NCBI GenBank assembly: GCA_003213515.1
Contig: QCMV01000001.1
Span: forward strand, 62,001-126,000
Direction: 5' to 3'
From: Pelagibacteraceae bacterium AG-422-N09
GTDB lineage: Bacteria > Pseudomonadota > Alphaproteobacteria > Pelagibacterales > AG-422-B15
DNA length: 64,000 bases
Shown here: in pieces, positions 8,731 to 17,876 of the stretch
How positions within the stretch are numbered: position 1 is the first letter of the stretch
Layout of the letters: each line of letters starts with the position of its first letter
Program-made: the position numbers and the translations under genes
The notes under the pieces: generated by a model
What the model saw: only the letters and a program-made list of their open reading frames with translations
What the model was told of the DNA's origin: nothing
Database searches by the model: none

Positions 8731-9963
8731 TTATTTCTTTGATTGAACGATTGCTTTAAGCCTCTCAATTAATGAAAACTTATCGTCAATAAAATCATTT
8801 TCTGCCCACCAGTCTTCAACTTCTTTTAAGATGTCTCCAACCATTGGGCCTTGAGATATTCCCATGTTTATTACATCTTTGGCTGTTAGAGCAAAAGATG
8901 GCTTCTCCCAGCTTTGAGCAACTTCATATAGAGATCTCCAATTTACTTCATTTTTATTATTTGTATCCTTAGCCCAATTAACAAGTATTTGTTTTTGAAA
9001 ACCGTCACGACCTAATAGATAAAGTAAATATCTAACTTCTTTCATTGACATGTAAGAAACGATTTTTTTATTCAGTGTGCTTAATTTCAATAAGTCAGTA
9101 GAGTCTGATTTTGATAAAGGTAATTTTTTTATGATAGTGTTTGCTTTATCCAGTGAGTTTTCAATTAGAGTACTTAATCTCAATATTGGATCAATTGAAA
9201 GGGATATTCTACTTTCTATTTCAATTAAATTTACAAATGCGTCATTTATGCTAGTGCCATCAAAATAAACATCAAGCAAACCTATTTCACTCATAGCAGA
9301 AATTGCATTATTTGGAGCATTTAGACTTAGAATTGACTTTAGTTCATTCCATTGCCTTTCCTTAGAAACAACTGATAACTTATCAAGATTTGCTTTTATT
9401 GTTTTAATCACCTCAGCGTCAGGAGATATATCGCCAAATAATGCTAAAAAACGAAAATACCTTAGTATTCTAAGGTAATCTTCTTTTATTCTTTCATCTG
9501 GATTTCCAATGAAACGAACGACTCTGTTTTCTAAATCTGTTTTACCATCTTTAGGGTCTATTAAATTTCCACCCTTATCTAAATACATTGCATTTATGGT
9601 AAAATCTCTCCTTAAAACATCTTCCTCTAAACTATTTGAGAATGAGACTTGAGCGTGTCTTCCATCAGTAAAAATATCGTTTCTAAAAGTTGTAATTTCA
9701 AACTTTCTTTCATTAATTATTGCTGTAACCGTTCCATGATCTATTCCTATATCAATAAATTTAATATTTTCTTTATTGAGTATTTCGGTAATAGTTTTTG
9801 GCTCTAAGGAAGTAGCAAAATCAATATCTGTGATATCCCTATTTAAAAGTGCATCTCTGACAGAGCCTCCAACAACAAAAATACTATTTTTTTGATAGGC
9901 TTCAAAAAGATCAAATACCTGCGCAACGTCGCTTTGATCTAGGATTGATGAAAATCTACTCAT
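8731..9963 (-). CDS. cca: CCA tRNA nucleotidyltransferase / poly(A) polymerase family
   Basis: A 410-residue class II nucleotidyltransferase. The head domain shows GGSVRD at residues 32-37 and the metal-binding DID at 46-48, followed by the RRDFTINAMY motif near residue 115 and an RILRYFRF helix of the neck region. Such enzymes add or repair the CCA end of tRNAs from CTP and ATP. All four tRNAs in this window already encode CCA, so a repair role is likely. It heads a minus-strand run after the NUDIX gene (17-base gap), and this NUDIX-cca neighbourhood is common in alphaproteobacteria. It marks the right edge of the accessory region. Confidence 0.9.
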   Translation of the reverse strand: MSRFSSILDQSDVAQVFDLFEAYQKNSIFVVGGSVRDALLNRDITDIDFATSLEPKTITEILNKENIKFIDIGIDHGTVTAIINERKFEITTFRNDIFTDGRHAQVSFSNSLEEDVLRRDFTINAMYLDKGGNLIDPKDGKTDLENRVVRFIGNPDERIKEDYLRILRYFRFLALFGDISPDAEVIKTIKANLDKLSVVSKERQWNELKSILSLNAPNNAISAMSEIGLLDVYFDGTSINDAFVNLIEIESRISLSIDPILRLSTLIENSLDKANTIIKKLPLSKSDSTDLLKLSTLNKKIVSYMSMKEVRYLLYLLGRDGFQKQILVNWAKDTNNKNEVNWRSLYEVAQSWEKPSFALTAKDVINMGISQGPMVGDILKEVEDWWAENDFIDDKFSLIERLKAIVQSKK

Positions 9964-9980
9964 AAGTCAGATTATTTATA

Positions 9981-10619
9981 TTATTTTAAAATTTGATAAA
10001 GATTAATCAACATTCCAGCAGTTGCTCCCCAGATATTGTAATCTTTATAAGGTAAAACATAGTAGTCATAGTCATATTTTTTATTGTTTACCTCATATGT
10101 GGCACTTTCTTTCTTATGATTGTTTGAGTCCATTAAGAATTCTAAGGGGAGAAAAAATATTTCATCCACTTCATTTTGATTTGCCTTTAGATAGGAGTGA
10201 TCAGATACTATAGATACAATTGGCATGATCCTAAATCCTGTGCCAGTTATATATACATCAAGATTTCCTAACACATTTACATCATCAGACCTTAAACCAA
10301 CTTCTTCGTTAGCCTCTCGTAAAGCAGTTTCTATTGGAGACATATCATTTTTTTCAATTTTACCTCCAGGAAAACTAATTTGTCCTGCATGATCTTTTAA
10401 ATTATCCAGTCTTTTAGTTAATAATATTTTTACTTCATCATTTGAATAACATATGGGTACAAGTACAGCTGATGGATTTAGATTAGCTTTATCTTTTTCA
10501 GCTTCTGCCAGAGGGTGATGATGTCTTGTTAAAAAATCATTTGTAAGTATTTCAAAATACTCATGAGATATCTTCTCTGGACCATCAAATAAATCCATCA
10601 ATTTATCTAAAGGCATCAT
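9981..10619 (-). CDS. NUDIX hydrolase, CoA pyrophosphatase type
   Basis: A 212-residue NUDIX protein. The CoA-pyrophosphatase signature is visible as LKDHAGQISFPGG (about 74-86), running into a Nudix box at about 86-109 with the catalytic REANEEVGL helix. Family members (NudL/YeaB) hydrolyse CoA and acyl-CoA to 4'-phosphopantetheine derivatives and 3',5'-ADP. Its ATG overlaps the DUF1285 stop as ATGA, and cca follows 17 bases downstream, giving a three-gene minus-strand operon. Two ATGs lie side by side at the start (MMPL). Confidence 0.85.
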   Translation of the reverse strand: MMPLDKLMDLFDGPEKISHEYFEILTNDFLTRHHHPLAEAEKDKANLNPSAVLVPICYSNDEVKILLTKRLDNLKDHAGQISFPGGKIEKNDMSPIETALREANEEVGLRSDDVNVLGNLDVYITGTGFRIMPIVSIVSDHSYLKANQNEVDEIFFLPLEFLMDSNNHKKESATYEVNNKKYDYDYYVLPYKDYNIWGATAGMLINLYQILK

Positions 10620-11197
10620 TCTTTTTCAACTTCATGAATGTTGAAACTTTCACCCATACTTTCTATAACTAAGTATTTTTTATTATTAATTATCTTTTCC
10701 TCTGCAAGGTCCACTAGTTCATAAAAAACTGATCTGGATAAAAGTGCATGGAGATTTTTTCTGATCAGGATATAAGGTGACGGTTCTGAATTTTCTCCAA
10801 TTTTAATTATTAATGGATTCTCTTTAGAGAGAAGAATTTCTTCATTGAGATTTGTTTTAAATAGATAACCAGTTTTACTACTTATCTCAACTTTATTAAG
10901 GGACACAGCAACAAACGGTGCATCTTCAACCTGAATTCTAACTTTCTCAACGGGTGTAACTAAGTAGTAGCATGCGTCTTCATCTAATCTTAATATGCTT
11001 GAGAAAAGTTTAACCATCGCAGGTCTTTTTATTTCAGAGCCCATGTAAAACCATTTTCCATTTCTTAAAATCTTCATGTCAATATCACCACAAAATGGAG
11101 GGTTCCATTTTTCTACAGGCGGCAGTGATTGCTTATTTTTTTTGCTGAAACTATAAATTGTTTCTAGTCCTTTTAAATTTACTGGATTATCGTTCAT
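10616..11197 (-). CDS. DUF1285 family protein
   Basis: A 193-residue protein matching DUF1285 from memory: PVEKWNPPFCGDIDM near residue 27, then IKRPAMVKLFSSILRLDEDAC and a YYLVTPVEK segment. It has no signal peptide, membrane segment or catalytic motif I recognise. It is first in the operon with the CoA pyrophosphatase and cca genes, with a 4-base ATGA overlap to the former, so it may act in the same cytoplasmic process. The function of the family is unknown to me. Confidence 0.8.
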   Translation of the reverse strand: MNDNPVNLKGLETIYSFSKKNKQSLPPVEKWNPPFCGDIDMKILRNGKWFYMGSEIKRPAMVKLFSSILRLDEDACYYLVTPVEKVRIQVEDAPFVAVSLNKVEISSKTGYLFKTNLNEEILLSKENPLIIKIGENSEPSPYILIRKNLHALLSRSVFYELVDLAEEKIINNKKYLVIESMGESFNIHEVEKE

Positions 11198-11313
11198 GCT
11201 TCACTTGAATTTATAATTAATGGATTTATCAATATTTTTCATTATAAAACTTCAATAATCTTTTTAATTAGATAATATTCTCAAGATATAATTAATAATT
11301 TTGGAGGTATACT

Positions 11314-11769
11314 ATGCAAAGTGTGGATGTAAAGGATTTAGAAAATTATAAAGGTAAAGATATGGGACATTCAGATTGGATGTCAATTGATCAAAATAGA
11401 ATAAATTTATTCGCCGATGCAACTGATGATCATCAGTGGATTCATGTTAATGAAGAAAAAGCCCAAAAAGAACTTCCTACTAAAAGCACAATTGCACATG
11501 GTTTCTTAAGCCTTTCTCTATCAGTACCGTTGGCTGGTAAAATCTGGACAGTTACAGGAGCTAAAATGATGATTAATTATGGCTTAAATAAAGTAAGATT
11601 TATTAATATGGTTCCAGTTAATTCCCGTGTGAGAATGGGAATAAAAATTAAAGAGGTAAACAAATTGGATAACGGCGGAACGCAGGTAATCAGTGAGGCT
11701 ACTCTCGAAATTGAAGGACAAGACAAACCAGCGTATGTTGCAGAACAAATCATGGTAGCATTTCCTTAA
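11314..11769 (+). CDS. MaoC-like (R)-specific enoyl-CoA hydratase family protein
   Basis: A 151-residue single hot-dog domain. The hydratase motif is visible as FADATDDHQWIH, placing the catalytic Asp39 and His44. Family members hydrate trans-2-enoyl-CoA or act in related acyl-thioester chemistry in the cytoplasm. It has one of the stronger ribosome binding sites in the window (GGAGGT about 7 bases before the ATG). The EEP nuclease gene follows after 2 bases, and crcB overlaps that, giving a three-gene plus-strand unit. Confidence 0.85.
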   Translation: MQSVDVKDLENYKGKDMGHSDWMSIDQNRINLFADATDDHQWIHVNEEKAQKELPTKSTIAHGFLSLSLSVPLAGKIWTVTGAKMMINYGLNKVRFINMVPVNSRVRMGIKIKEVNKLDNGGTQVISEATLEIEGQDKPAYVAEQIMVAFP

Positions 11770-11771
11770 AA

Positions 11772-12614
11772 ATGAGTAATAAATCATTTCCTGATCCAGA
11801 TGCAAGTTCAATTAATTTAAACACTGAGATAATTAAGCTTTTAACCTGGAACGTATGGTGGAAATTTGAAAACTATAAGGAACGAGAAAATCTAATCATT
11901 TCTGAAATCAATAATTCTTGTCCAGATATTTTGTGTCTACAAGAAGTATGGGAAGAAACTGATGAAAGTCAGGCTAAAATAATCGCAGATCAACTTGGGT
12001 ATAACTATATCTTTGAAAAATCATTTGAATTTGATGGGGTTGCGTTTGGAAATGCAATCATTACTAAATTCCCAATCAATTCTCACCATACTGTAATGTT
12101 TGAGACTGAAGCAGAGAAAGATGAAAAAAGATTTTTGCTTCATCTCTCATTAGAATATAAAACTGAGACGATAAACGTTATTTGCACTCACCTTAATTAT
12201 AAATATGAACATCAGCAAGTAAGAGAAGATCAAGTAAATCAAATAATAGAATACATTAGTAAATTAGAACAATCAAAATTCCCTATAATTTTGTGTGGAG
12301 ATTTCAATGCGGATCCAGAAAGTGATGAAATTAGAAAGATTACTGGTTTAACTAAGCCAGTAAACGATATCGTTTTAAGAGATGTATGGAAATTAACAAA
12401 TAGAAATGATCCTGGTTACACTTGGTCAAACAGCAATGATTGGGCAAAAAAAACTTTAGAATATAATCGACGAATTGATTACATATTTTTAGGCAAACCT
12501 GGACCTAATGGTCTGGGTCATCCAATTGAGTGCAACCTTGTCGGCACAGAAAAAAATAAATTTTTTCCAAGTGATCACTTTGGATTACTGGCTCATTTGG
12601 TCGGTATGAACTGA
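11772..12614 (+). CDS. Endonuclease/exonuclease/phosphatase (EEP) family protein
   Basis: A 280-residue EEP-fold protein with the family motif ladder: LLTWNVWW near residue 18, CLQEVWEE near 55 (metal-binding Glu), THLNYKYEHQ near 140, CGDFNADP near 178 (Asp/Asn), RRIDYIFL near 236 and a C-terminal SDHFGL. There is no signal peptide, so it is cytoplasmic. Members include DNA repair nucleases, deadenylase-like enzymes and phosphodiesterases, and the substrate cannot be read from sequence. It sits between maoC and crcB, two bases after the former and overlapping the latter by one base. Confidence 0.85.
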   Translation: MSNKSFPDPDASSINLNTEIIKLLTWNVWWKFENYKERENLIISEINNSCPDILCLQEVWEETDESQAKIIADQLGYNYIFEKSFEFDGVAFGNAIITKFPINSHHTVMFETEAEKDEKRFLLHLSLEYKTETINVICTHLNYKYEHQQVREDQVNQIIEYISKLEQSKFPIILCGDFNADPESDEIRKITGLTKPVNDIVLRDVWKLTNRNDPGYTWSNSNDWAKKTLEYNRRIDYIFLGKPGPNGLGHPIECNLVGTEKNKFFPSDHFGLLAHLVGMN

Positions 12615-12988
12615 TGAGTATTTTGTTATCCATTTTTTTAGGTGGAGGCGTCGGAGCTTTATTGCGTTTTCTTATCAGTGAACAGACTGATCGATTATTT
12701 TTAAGTTCATTTCCATTTGGAACAATAGTTGTCAATGTTCTTGGGGCATTTTTGATGGGATTAGTCGTTAGTTATTTTGCAGACAAAGTTAATGTATCCC
12801 AAAATATAAAAATGTTTTTAACTATTGGTTTCCTCGGAGGTTTCACGACTTTTTCAACTTTTAATTTGGATTTTTATCAATTATTCAGCAACGGAGAAAT
12901 TTTAGCCTCACTTTTATATCTGTTTGTGACATTCACATTTACAGTTATAGCTTTTTATCTTGGGCTAAGTTTATTCAAATTTCTTTAA
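12614..12988 (+). CDS. crcB: Fluoride ion channel CrcB/Fluc
   Basis: A 124-residue protein with four membrane helices, the usual Fluc length. Family motifs are visible: GGGVGALLRF at the N-terminus, GTIVVNVLGAF near residue 36 (with the pore Asn) and GFLGGFTTFSTF near 75, carrying the polar track and Phe-box. Fluc proteins form dual-topology dimers that export fluoride. The start overlaps the EEP gene stop by one base (TGATG). I see no fluoride riboswitch: it is internal to an operon with no leader. It converges on the AhpD-like gene with one base between stops. Confidence 0.93.
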   Translation: MSILLSIFLGGGVGALLRFLISEQTDRLFLSSFPFGTIVVNVLGAFLMGLVVSYFADKVNVSQNIKMFLTIGFLGGFTTFSTFNLDFYQLFSNGEILASLLYLFVTFTFTVIAFYLGLSLFKFL

Positions 12989-12989
12989 A

Positions 12990-13541
12990 TTATTTATTAC
13001 GTCTTCTTAACATAAATTCAGCAAGCCCATCGTAACCTTTCTCAATCATCATTTTCGCTGATGCAACATTTTGAACTTGATCAAGGGGCTTTATTTGATG
13101 AGCGACAACTGTGGTATTCATAAATTGTGCAGCAGAACAAATAGAGATAATTTCGGATATAACTTTTTCATCAAAGCCATATTCTAATATAGCAGCTACA
13201 TCTTCTTCAGTAATTGAGCGAATGTCTTCATTTACTTTGTGAGATAATTTTAGAATTGGCTTATACTTAGCTTCTATTTGTGATTGTTCAATATCATTCA
13301 TAAAATCTAGGTCATTCTTGTCTCTTAAAATTTTCTTTGATATTTCAACATGAATATTCTTGCAGTACCCACAGCCGTTTAATCCTGAGACATAGGCGAA
13401 TATCATCTCTTTAATATGTGTTGGTAATAGTGTTTCTTGTCTCATTAGAGACTCTAAATAAGCCACATAATGTTTCTGATAGCCCCAGTTATCTAAAAAG
13501 ACATCATATACTGATTTATACTTACTTAAAAAATTACTCAT
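12990..13541 (-). CDS. AhpD-like / carboxymuconolactone decarboxylase family protein
   Basis: A 183-residue alpha-helical protein of the AhpD/CMD superfamily. The redox motif CGYC occupies residues 57-60, followed by His64, giving the CxxCxxxH arrangement of AhpD-type peroxidase-related proteins. It probably reduces peroxides or acts as a thiol reductase in the cytoplasm; the partner is unknown. It lies 15 bases downstream of tRNA-Gln on the same strand, with an AGGA ribosome binding site in that short spacer, so it is probably read through from the tRNA and ispE transcript. Confidence 0.75.
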   Translation of the reverse strand: MSNFLSKYKSVYDVFLDNWGYQKHYVAYLESLMRQETLLPTHIKEMIFAYVSGLNGCGYCKNIHVEISKKILRDKNDLDFMNDIEQSQIEAKYKPILKLSHKVNEDIRSITEEDVAAILEYGFDEKVISEIISICSAAQFMNTTVVAHQIKPLDQVQNVASAKMMIEKGYDGLAEFMLRRRNK

Positions 13542-13556
13542 ATTTTTGATCCTAAT

Positions 13557-13631
13557 TGGCTGGGGCGGGAGGATTCGAACCTCCGAATGCCGCTACCAAA
13601 AAGCGGTGCCTTACCGCTTGGCCACGCCCCA
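13557..13631 (-). tRNA. tRNA-Gln (TTG)
   Basis: A 75-base cloverleaf on the minus strand. The acceptor stem begins TGGGGCG and pairs with CGCCCCA, the anticodon stem is CCGCT/AGCGG with loop TTTTGGT, giving anticodon TTG, and the T-arm carries TTCGAAT. The discriminator is G and CCA is encoded. It is embedded between ispE (44 bases upstream) and the AhpD-like gene (15 bases downstream). Confidence 0.96.
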
Positions 13632-13674
13632 ACGCTATATAATTATTTAATTTAAGAAAAAGATTTTGCAATCT

Positions 13675-14508
13675 TTATATTAACTTCGTTAAATATGTCC
13701 ACCAATTGGGGTGTTCTTCAGATATCCTCTGTATTGCTTCCTCCGCCTTTTGTTTATCTTTATAAACAGTAAAATATGCAGAGCCACTTCCTGTCATTCG
13801 TTCATACTTACAATTTATATCATTATCTAAATATTCTCTTATTTTTTTCATTTCTTGATTAGCAAGAAGTGCTGTTTTTTCCAATTCATTTGATGTACCT
13901 TTTAGAATTCCATCTAAGTTAGTATCTTTATTGTATGAGAATTTTTCTCCACTTAAATTGGAATGTTTATTAAAAATTTCCTTAGTACTATTTTGAACAT
14001 TTGGAAATACAATTAGAAAATGCTTATCCGTATTGATTTTTAACCTTTGATCAACATTCCCTTTTCCAGAAATCAGTGCAGATCCCTCATCAATAAAAAA
14101 TTCAATGTCTGACCCAAGATCTCTTGCAATTTCAGTTGAGCTTGAATTATCTAACAAATTGGATCTTACTAAATATTTAATTATTTCTGCGACATTTGAC
14201 GAACCGCCACCTAAACCCGATCCCACTGGTATATTTTTTACAACATGAATAGCAAATGATTTCTGCTTTAAATAATTCTTATCAATTAAATAATTAAATA
14301 ATTTAGAAACATGATCATTGGATCCCACTTGGTCTCCAAAAGGGCCATTATATGAGATACTAAATGAGCTTTCATCTTTTATTCTTATCTCATCATAAAG
14401 ATCGATCCTTGATAACACTGAGTTTAATTCGTGAAAACCAGTATCAAGTTTGTCTAATACATTTAAGAAAAGATTTATTTTTGCGTAGGATTTTATGGTA
14501 TTTAACAA
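13675..14508 (-). CDS. ispE: 4-diphosphocytidyl-2-C-methyl-D-erythritol kinase
   Basis: A 277-residue GHMP kinase. The N-terminal SYAKINLFL segment carries the conserved Lys10, the ATP loop PVGSGLGGGSSN is at 94-105, and LGSDIEFF carries the catalytic Asp. It phosphorylates CDP-methylerythritol in the non-mevalonate isoprenoid pathway. The products would feed the prenyl synthases ispB and ispA later in this window. It follows the TPR gene by 5 bases and precedes tRNA-Gln. Confidence 0.93.
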   Translation of the reverse strand: MLNTIKSYAKINLFLNVLDKLDTGFHELNSVLSRIDLYDEIRIKDESSFSISYNGPFGDQVGSNDHVSKLFNYLIDKNYLKQKSFAIHVVKNIPVGSGLGGGSSNVAEIIKYLVRSNLLDNSSSTEIARDLGSDIEFFIDEGSALISGKGNVDQRLKINTDKHFLIVFPNVQNSTKEIFNKHSNLSGEKFSYNKDTNLDGILKGTSNELEKTALLANQEMKKIREYLDNDINCKYERMTGSGSAYFTVYKDKQKAEEAIQRISEEHPNWWTYLTKLI

Positions 14509-14513
14509 CGTAC

Positions 14514-16172
14514 TTAGATTCCTTTAAGTAGTTTGATTTTAACTTTGTCCTCAAATATATTTTCCTGATCTAAATCTATGGCTTTCTGCCAATAAAAACG
14601 TGCTTCAAGTTCATTTCCCAGCTTCCAGAGCACATCGCCATAATGATCATTTACAGTTGGATCGTATGGCATCATATCTAAAGAAAACTCCAACAAAGAT
14701 AGGGCTTCATTATACTTGCCAACTTTAAAATAATACCAGGCAAGGCTATCAACTATGTATGGATCGTTTGGTTTCAATTCCATTGCTTGTTCTATCATAA
14801 CTTTAGCCTCGGATATATTTTGATCCATATCGATATAAGAATATCCTAAATAATTGAGAACATCTGCTTGATCTTCAGAAAGTTTCAATGATCTTTTTAA
14901 ATTCTTTTCAGCTAACTTCCAATTTTTAGAACGTTCATGAACAATTCCTATATTAAAATAAACTTCCCAAATGTTTTCTTTGTCAAACTTTTTACCAAGC
15001 TTTAATGCATGATCGTAATTATCGATTGCATCAGACCAATTCTTTTCATAACGGTGATAATTTCCAAGTGAAAGGTAAGCTTCAAAGCTATCATCAACTT
15101 CGACATAAGTATTTAAATTTTGAATTGCTTTTTCATTGTTGCCCTCGTAGCTATATGCATCTGAAATTTGAATTGCAGCAAAATTACCTAGATAATGCTT
15201 CTTTGGGATATAACTCAGCACCTCTCTTGCCTTATCATGATTTTCCAACTGATTAAGAAAAGAAGCAAATATATACTTGATCTCATGTAAATTAGGAGAG
15301 GTGTCAATTGCTAGTTGATATAACATATGTGCGAGTTCTTCATTTAAATCCTCAATCAAAAGTTGTGAATTAAATAAAACTACTCCTATTCCTTGAAGAG
15401 GGTTTTGAATAATCCTATTTTTATTTGAAGTTAAAAATTTATTCTGAAATTCTTCATCATATGAAGACAAAAACTCATCTGCAAAAGTATCTTTCTTCTC
15501 AGTCAAATTATTTCGATGTAGAAAATTATAATATAGACGTAAAACGTATAAATCTCTTTGTACTGATAAAGATTGGTCATAAAAAACCTCCGCTAATTCA
15601 ATCTCATCAGCATAGTCATAAATTAGAGCTTTATGCACAAGTGTTAGGTGTTGATGTTCGCCTGTGGAAATTAAATCGATTAGCGCCATACTTTTATCTA
15701 TTGTGTTACTATCGGCCCATACCCAAGCTCTAAGCAGTCTTACAAACGTGCTATCAGATAAATTCCCTCTCCAAATACTTGCAAAACTTTGATCAGCATA
15801 ACCTGGCTTATAAGAGTTTAAGTAAGAAATCCCATTAACAAGATGACCTTGTGGTGATTGATTATTCATACAACATGAATTCACATTTTTATCACAGCCT
15901 GCTTTTGCAAGTTTGAAAGAGTAGTTATTTGCACTAAGCAAATCTCCATCCAAGATACTAAGCAACAACAGTCTATCTAAAGCAAGTAAATCGTTTGGAT
16001 TCGATCTGTGCAGCCTTTGATAATATCTCTTGGTTACACTGTAGTCATTTGAGTCACTAGAAATTTTTGCAACCAAGTAATCGCCCACCTGAGGCGGAAT
16101 AAATTGTGCTGCATGAAGATTAATGCTTGAGATGTTAAATATTAGTAAAAATATAATAGTTCTTATAAGCAT
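14514..16172 (-). CDS. Exported tetratricopeptide repeat protein
   Basis: A 552-residue protein when started at the ATG at 16172, which gives a signal peptide (MLIRTIIFLLIFN, cleavage near HAA). The open frame extends to 16232, but that part overlaps the ETF-QO gene and would hide the signal. The C-terminal 250 residues contain tandem TPR units, for example LNYLGYSY and VDSLAWYYFKVGKYNEAL. The N-terminal half is helical and less regular, with CxxxxxCC near residue 90. It is probably periplasmic or outer-membrane-associated, acting as a protein-binding scaffold. It follows ETF-QO by 11 bases and precedes ispE by 5 bases. Confidence 0.8.
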   Translation of the reverse strand: MLIRTIIFLLIFNISSINLHAAQFIPPQVGDYLVAKISSDSNDYSVTKRYYQRLHRSNPNDLLALDRLLLLSILDGDLLSANNYSFKLAKAGCDKNVNSCCMNNQSPQGHLVNGISYLNSYKPGYADQSFASIWRGNLSDSTFVRLLRAWVWADSNTIDKSMALIDLISTGEHQHLTLVHKALIYDYADEIELAEVFYDQSLSVQRDLYVLRLYYNFLHRNNLTEKKDTFADEFLSSYDEEFQNKFLTSNKNRIIQNPLQGIGVVLFNSQLLIEDLNEELAHMLYQLAIDTSPNLHEIKYIFASFLNQLENHDKAREVLSYIPKKHYLGNFAAIQISDAYSYEGNNEKAIQNLNTYVEVDDSFEAYLSLGNYHRYEKNWSDAIDNYDHALKLGKKFDKENIWEVYFNIGIVHERSKNWKLAEKNLKRSLKLSEDQADVLNYLGYSYIDMDQNISEAKVMIEQAMELKPNDPYIVDSLAWYYFKVGKYNEALSLLEFSLDMMPYDPTVNDHYGDVLWKLGNELEARFYWQKAIDLDQENIFEDKVKIKLLKGI

Positions 16173-16183
16173 AGACTTATGCT

Positions 16184-17830
16184 TTACATGTTCGCATATT
16201 TTGGGCCACCGCCACCCTCTGGTGTTACCCAATTTATGTTTTGAGACGGTTCTTTAATATCGCATGTTTTGCAATGTATGCAGTTCTGACTATTAATTAC
16301 AAATTTTGGATCTGAACCATCATCATTTCTATGAACTTCATAAACACCTACTGGACAGTACCTTTGAGAAGGCTCATCAAACTTTTCTAAAGTGTAACTA
16401 ATTGGTAATTCTTTATCCTTCAATTGAAGGTGAACAGGTTGATTTTCAGTATGATAAGTTCCAGTAAGAAATACCGAACTAGCCCTATCAAAAGTTAAAA
16501 CGCCATCTGGTTTTGGATAATTTATTTTTTTTGCTTCTTTTGCATCTTCTAACATTTCATGATCAGCATGCTTATGCGATAGAGTAAAAGGAAGCTTTCC
16601 CATAAATAACCACTGATCGATCCCTGTAAGTAAAATACCAAGGATATTTCCAAACCTTGTAAAGAAAGGTTTAACATTCCTAGCAGATTTTAATTCACTA
16701 TAAACCCAACTCTTTTTGAATAAAGCCTCATAACAAGATAGATCATTCGACTTACCTGAAAGGAATTCATTAATAGCTTCAGCGGCAATCATTCCACTTT
16801 TCATGGCAGTATGAGTTCCTTTTATTTTTGGCATATTTAACGTACCGGCATCACAGCCTATTAATAATGCGCCCGGCATGTACATCTGAGGCAGACTTTG
16901 TATGCCGCCCTCAATCAATGCTCTGGCACCGTAGGATACTCTTTTCCCGCCACTTAACATTTTTTCTATTGCTGGATGTGTTTTAAACCTTTGAAATTCT
17001 TCAAAAGGTGACAAATAAGGATTCTTATAATCAAGTCCAACTACATACCCCAAAAATATTTGATTATTTTCTGCATGGTAAACAAAACTTCCTCCATAGG
17101 TTTTATTGTCTAAGGGCCAACCGGTTGAATGAAAGACTAAACCTTCATCATGATTTTCTTCAGGAACCTCCCATATTTCTTTCAAACCAATTCCGTACTG
17201 TTGTGGGTCTGAATTTTTTGCGAGTTCAAACTTCTCAATTAATTGCTTACCTAAATGACCTCTACAACCCTCAGCAAATACTGTTGTTTTTGCATGTAGC
17301 TCAATACCAGGCTCATAGGAGTCTTTTTTTTCATTATTTACGTCCAGTCCCATGTCATTTGTGGCCACACCTCTTACTTTTCCATCTTCATCGTACAAAA
17401 TTTCAGAAGCTGCAAAACCAGGATATATTTCAACTCCTAAGTTTTCAGCTATTTGTCCGAGCCATCTACACATGTTCGCAAGGCTAGCAATGTAGTTTCC
17501 TTTGTTGTGTTGAACGGGTGGTAATAAAAACGAGGGAACAGTAAAATGAGATTTTTCAAAAAGAAATAAAAACTTTTCTTTTGTGACTTTTGTTTTCAGA
17601 GGACAGCCGTCTATAGTTTTCCAATCTGGAAGTAGTTCATCAAGAGCTCTTGTTTCAAATACATTTCCACTTAATATATGAGCACCAACCTCAGATGCTT
17701 TTTCTACAATGCAGACATTAATTTCTGGGTTTATTTGTTTGAGTTTTATCGCAGTTGAAAGGCCTGAAGGACCTGCACCCACGATTACAACATCGTACTC
17801 CATTGATTCTCTTTGCTGAATAGTATCCAT
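16184..17830 (-). CDS. Electron transfer flavoprotein-ubiquinone oxidoreductase
   Basis: A 548-residue protein matching ETF-QO along its length. It has an N-terminal FAD Rossmann loop (VGAGPSGLS, about 17-25) and HILSGNVFETRALDELLPDW typical of this enzyme. The C-terminal [4Fe-4S] ligands are CPVGVY and NCIHCKTCDIK, and the protein ends GGGGPKY. It passes electrons from ETF, reduced by acyl-CoA and other dehydrogenases, to membrane ubiquinone. This links fatty-acid and amino-acid oxidation to the cytochrome oxidase encoded at 31500-37060. The ETF subunits themselves are not in the window. Confidence 0.95.
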   Translation of the reverse strand: MDTIQQRESMEYDVVIVGAGPSGLSTAIKLKQINPEINVCIVEKASEVGAHILSGNVFETRALDELLPDWKTIDGCPLKTKVTKEKFLFLFEKSHFTVPSFLLPPVQHNKGNYIASLANMCRWLGQIAENLGVEIYPGFAASEILYDEDGKVRGVATNDMGLDVNNEKKDSYEPGIELHAKTTVFAEGCRGHLGKQLIEKFELAKNSDPQQYGIGLKEIWEVPEENHDEGLVFHSTGWPLDNKTYGGSFVYHAENNQIFLGYVVGLDYKNPYLSPFEEFQRFKTHPAIEKMLSGGKRVSYGARALIEGGIQSLPQMYMPGALLIGCDAGTLNMPKIKGTHTAMKSGMIAAEAINEFLSGKSNDLSCYEALFKKSWVYSELKSARNVKPFFTRFGNILGILLTGIDQWLFMGKLPFTLSHKHADHEMLEDAKEAKKINYPKPDGVLTFDRASSVFLTGTYHTENQPVHLQLKDKELPISYTLEKFDEPSQRYCPVGVYEVHRNDDGSDPKFVINSQNCIHCKTCDIKEPSQNINWVTPEGGGGPKYANM

Positions 17831-17876
17831 AATTAACTATATATTTAGTTTATAGGTATTATAATTCAATTTGTTT

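Noticed and set aside
12590..12614. Fluoride riboswitch before crcB.
   Set aside because: crcB overlaps the preceding EEP gene by one base, so there is no leader for a riboswitch.
16173..16232. Longer start for the TPR protein.
   Set aside because: It overlaps the ETF-QO 3' end and would bury the signal peptide; the ATG at 16172 is preferred.
17008..17487. 159-codon frame antisense to ETF-QO.
   Set aside because: It lies wholly within a well-supported gene and its composition (Leu, His, Phe rich) is that of a shadow frame.
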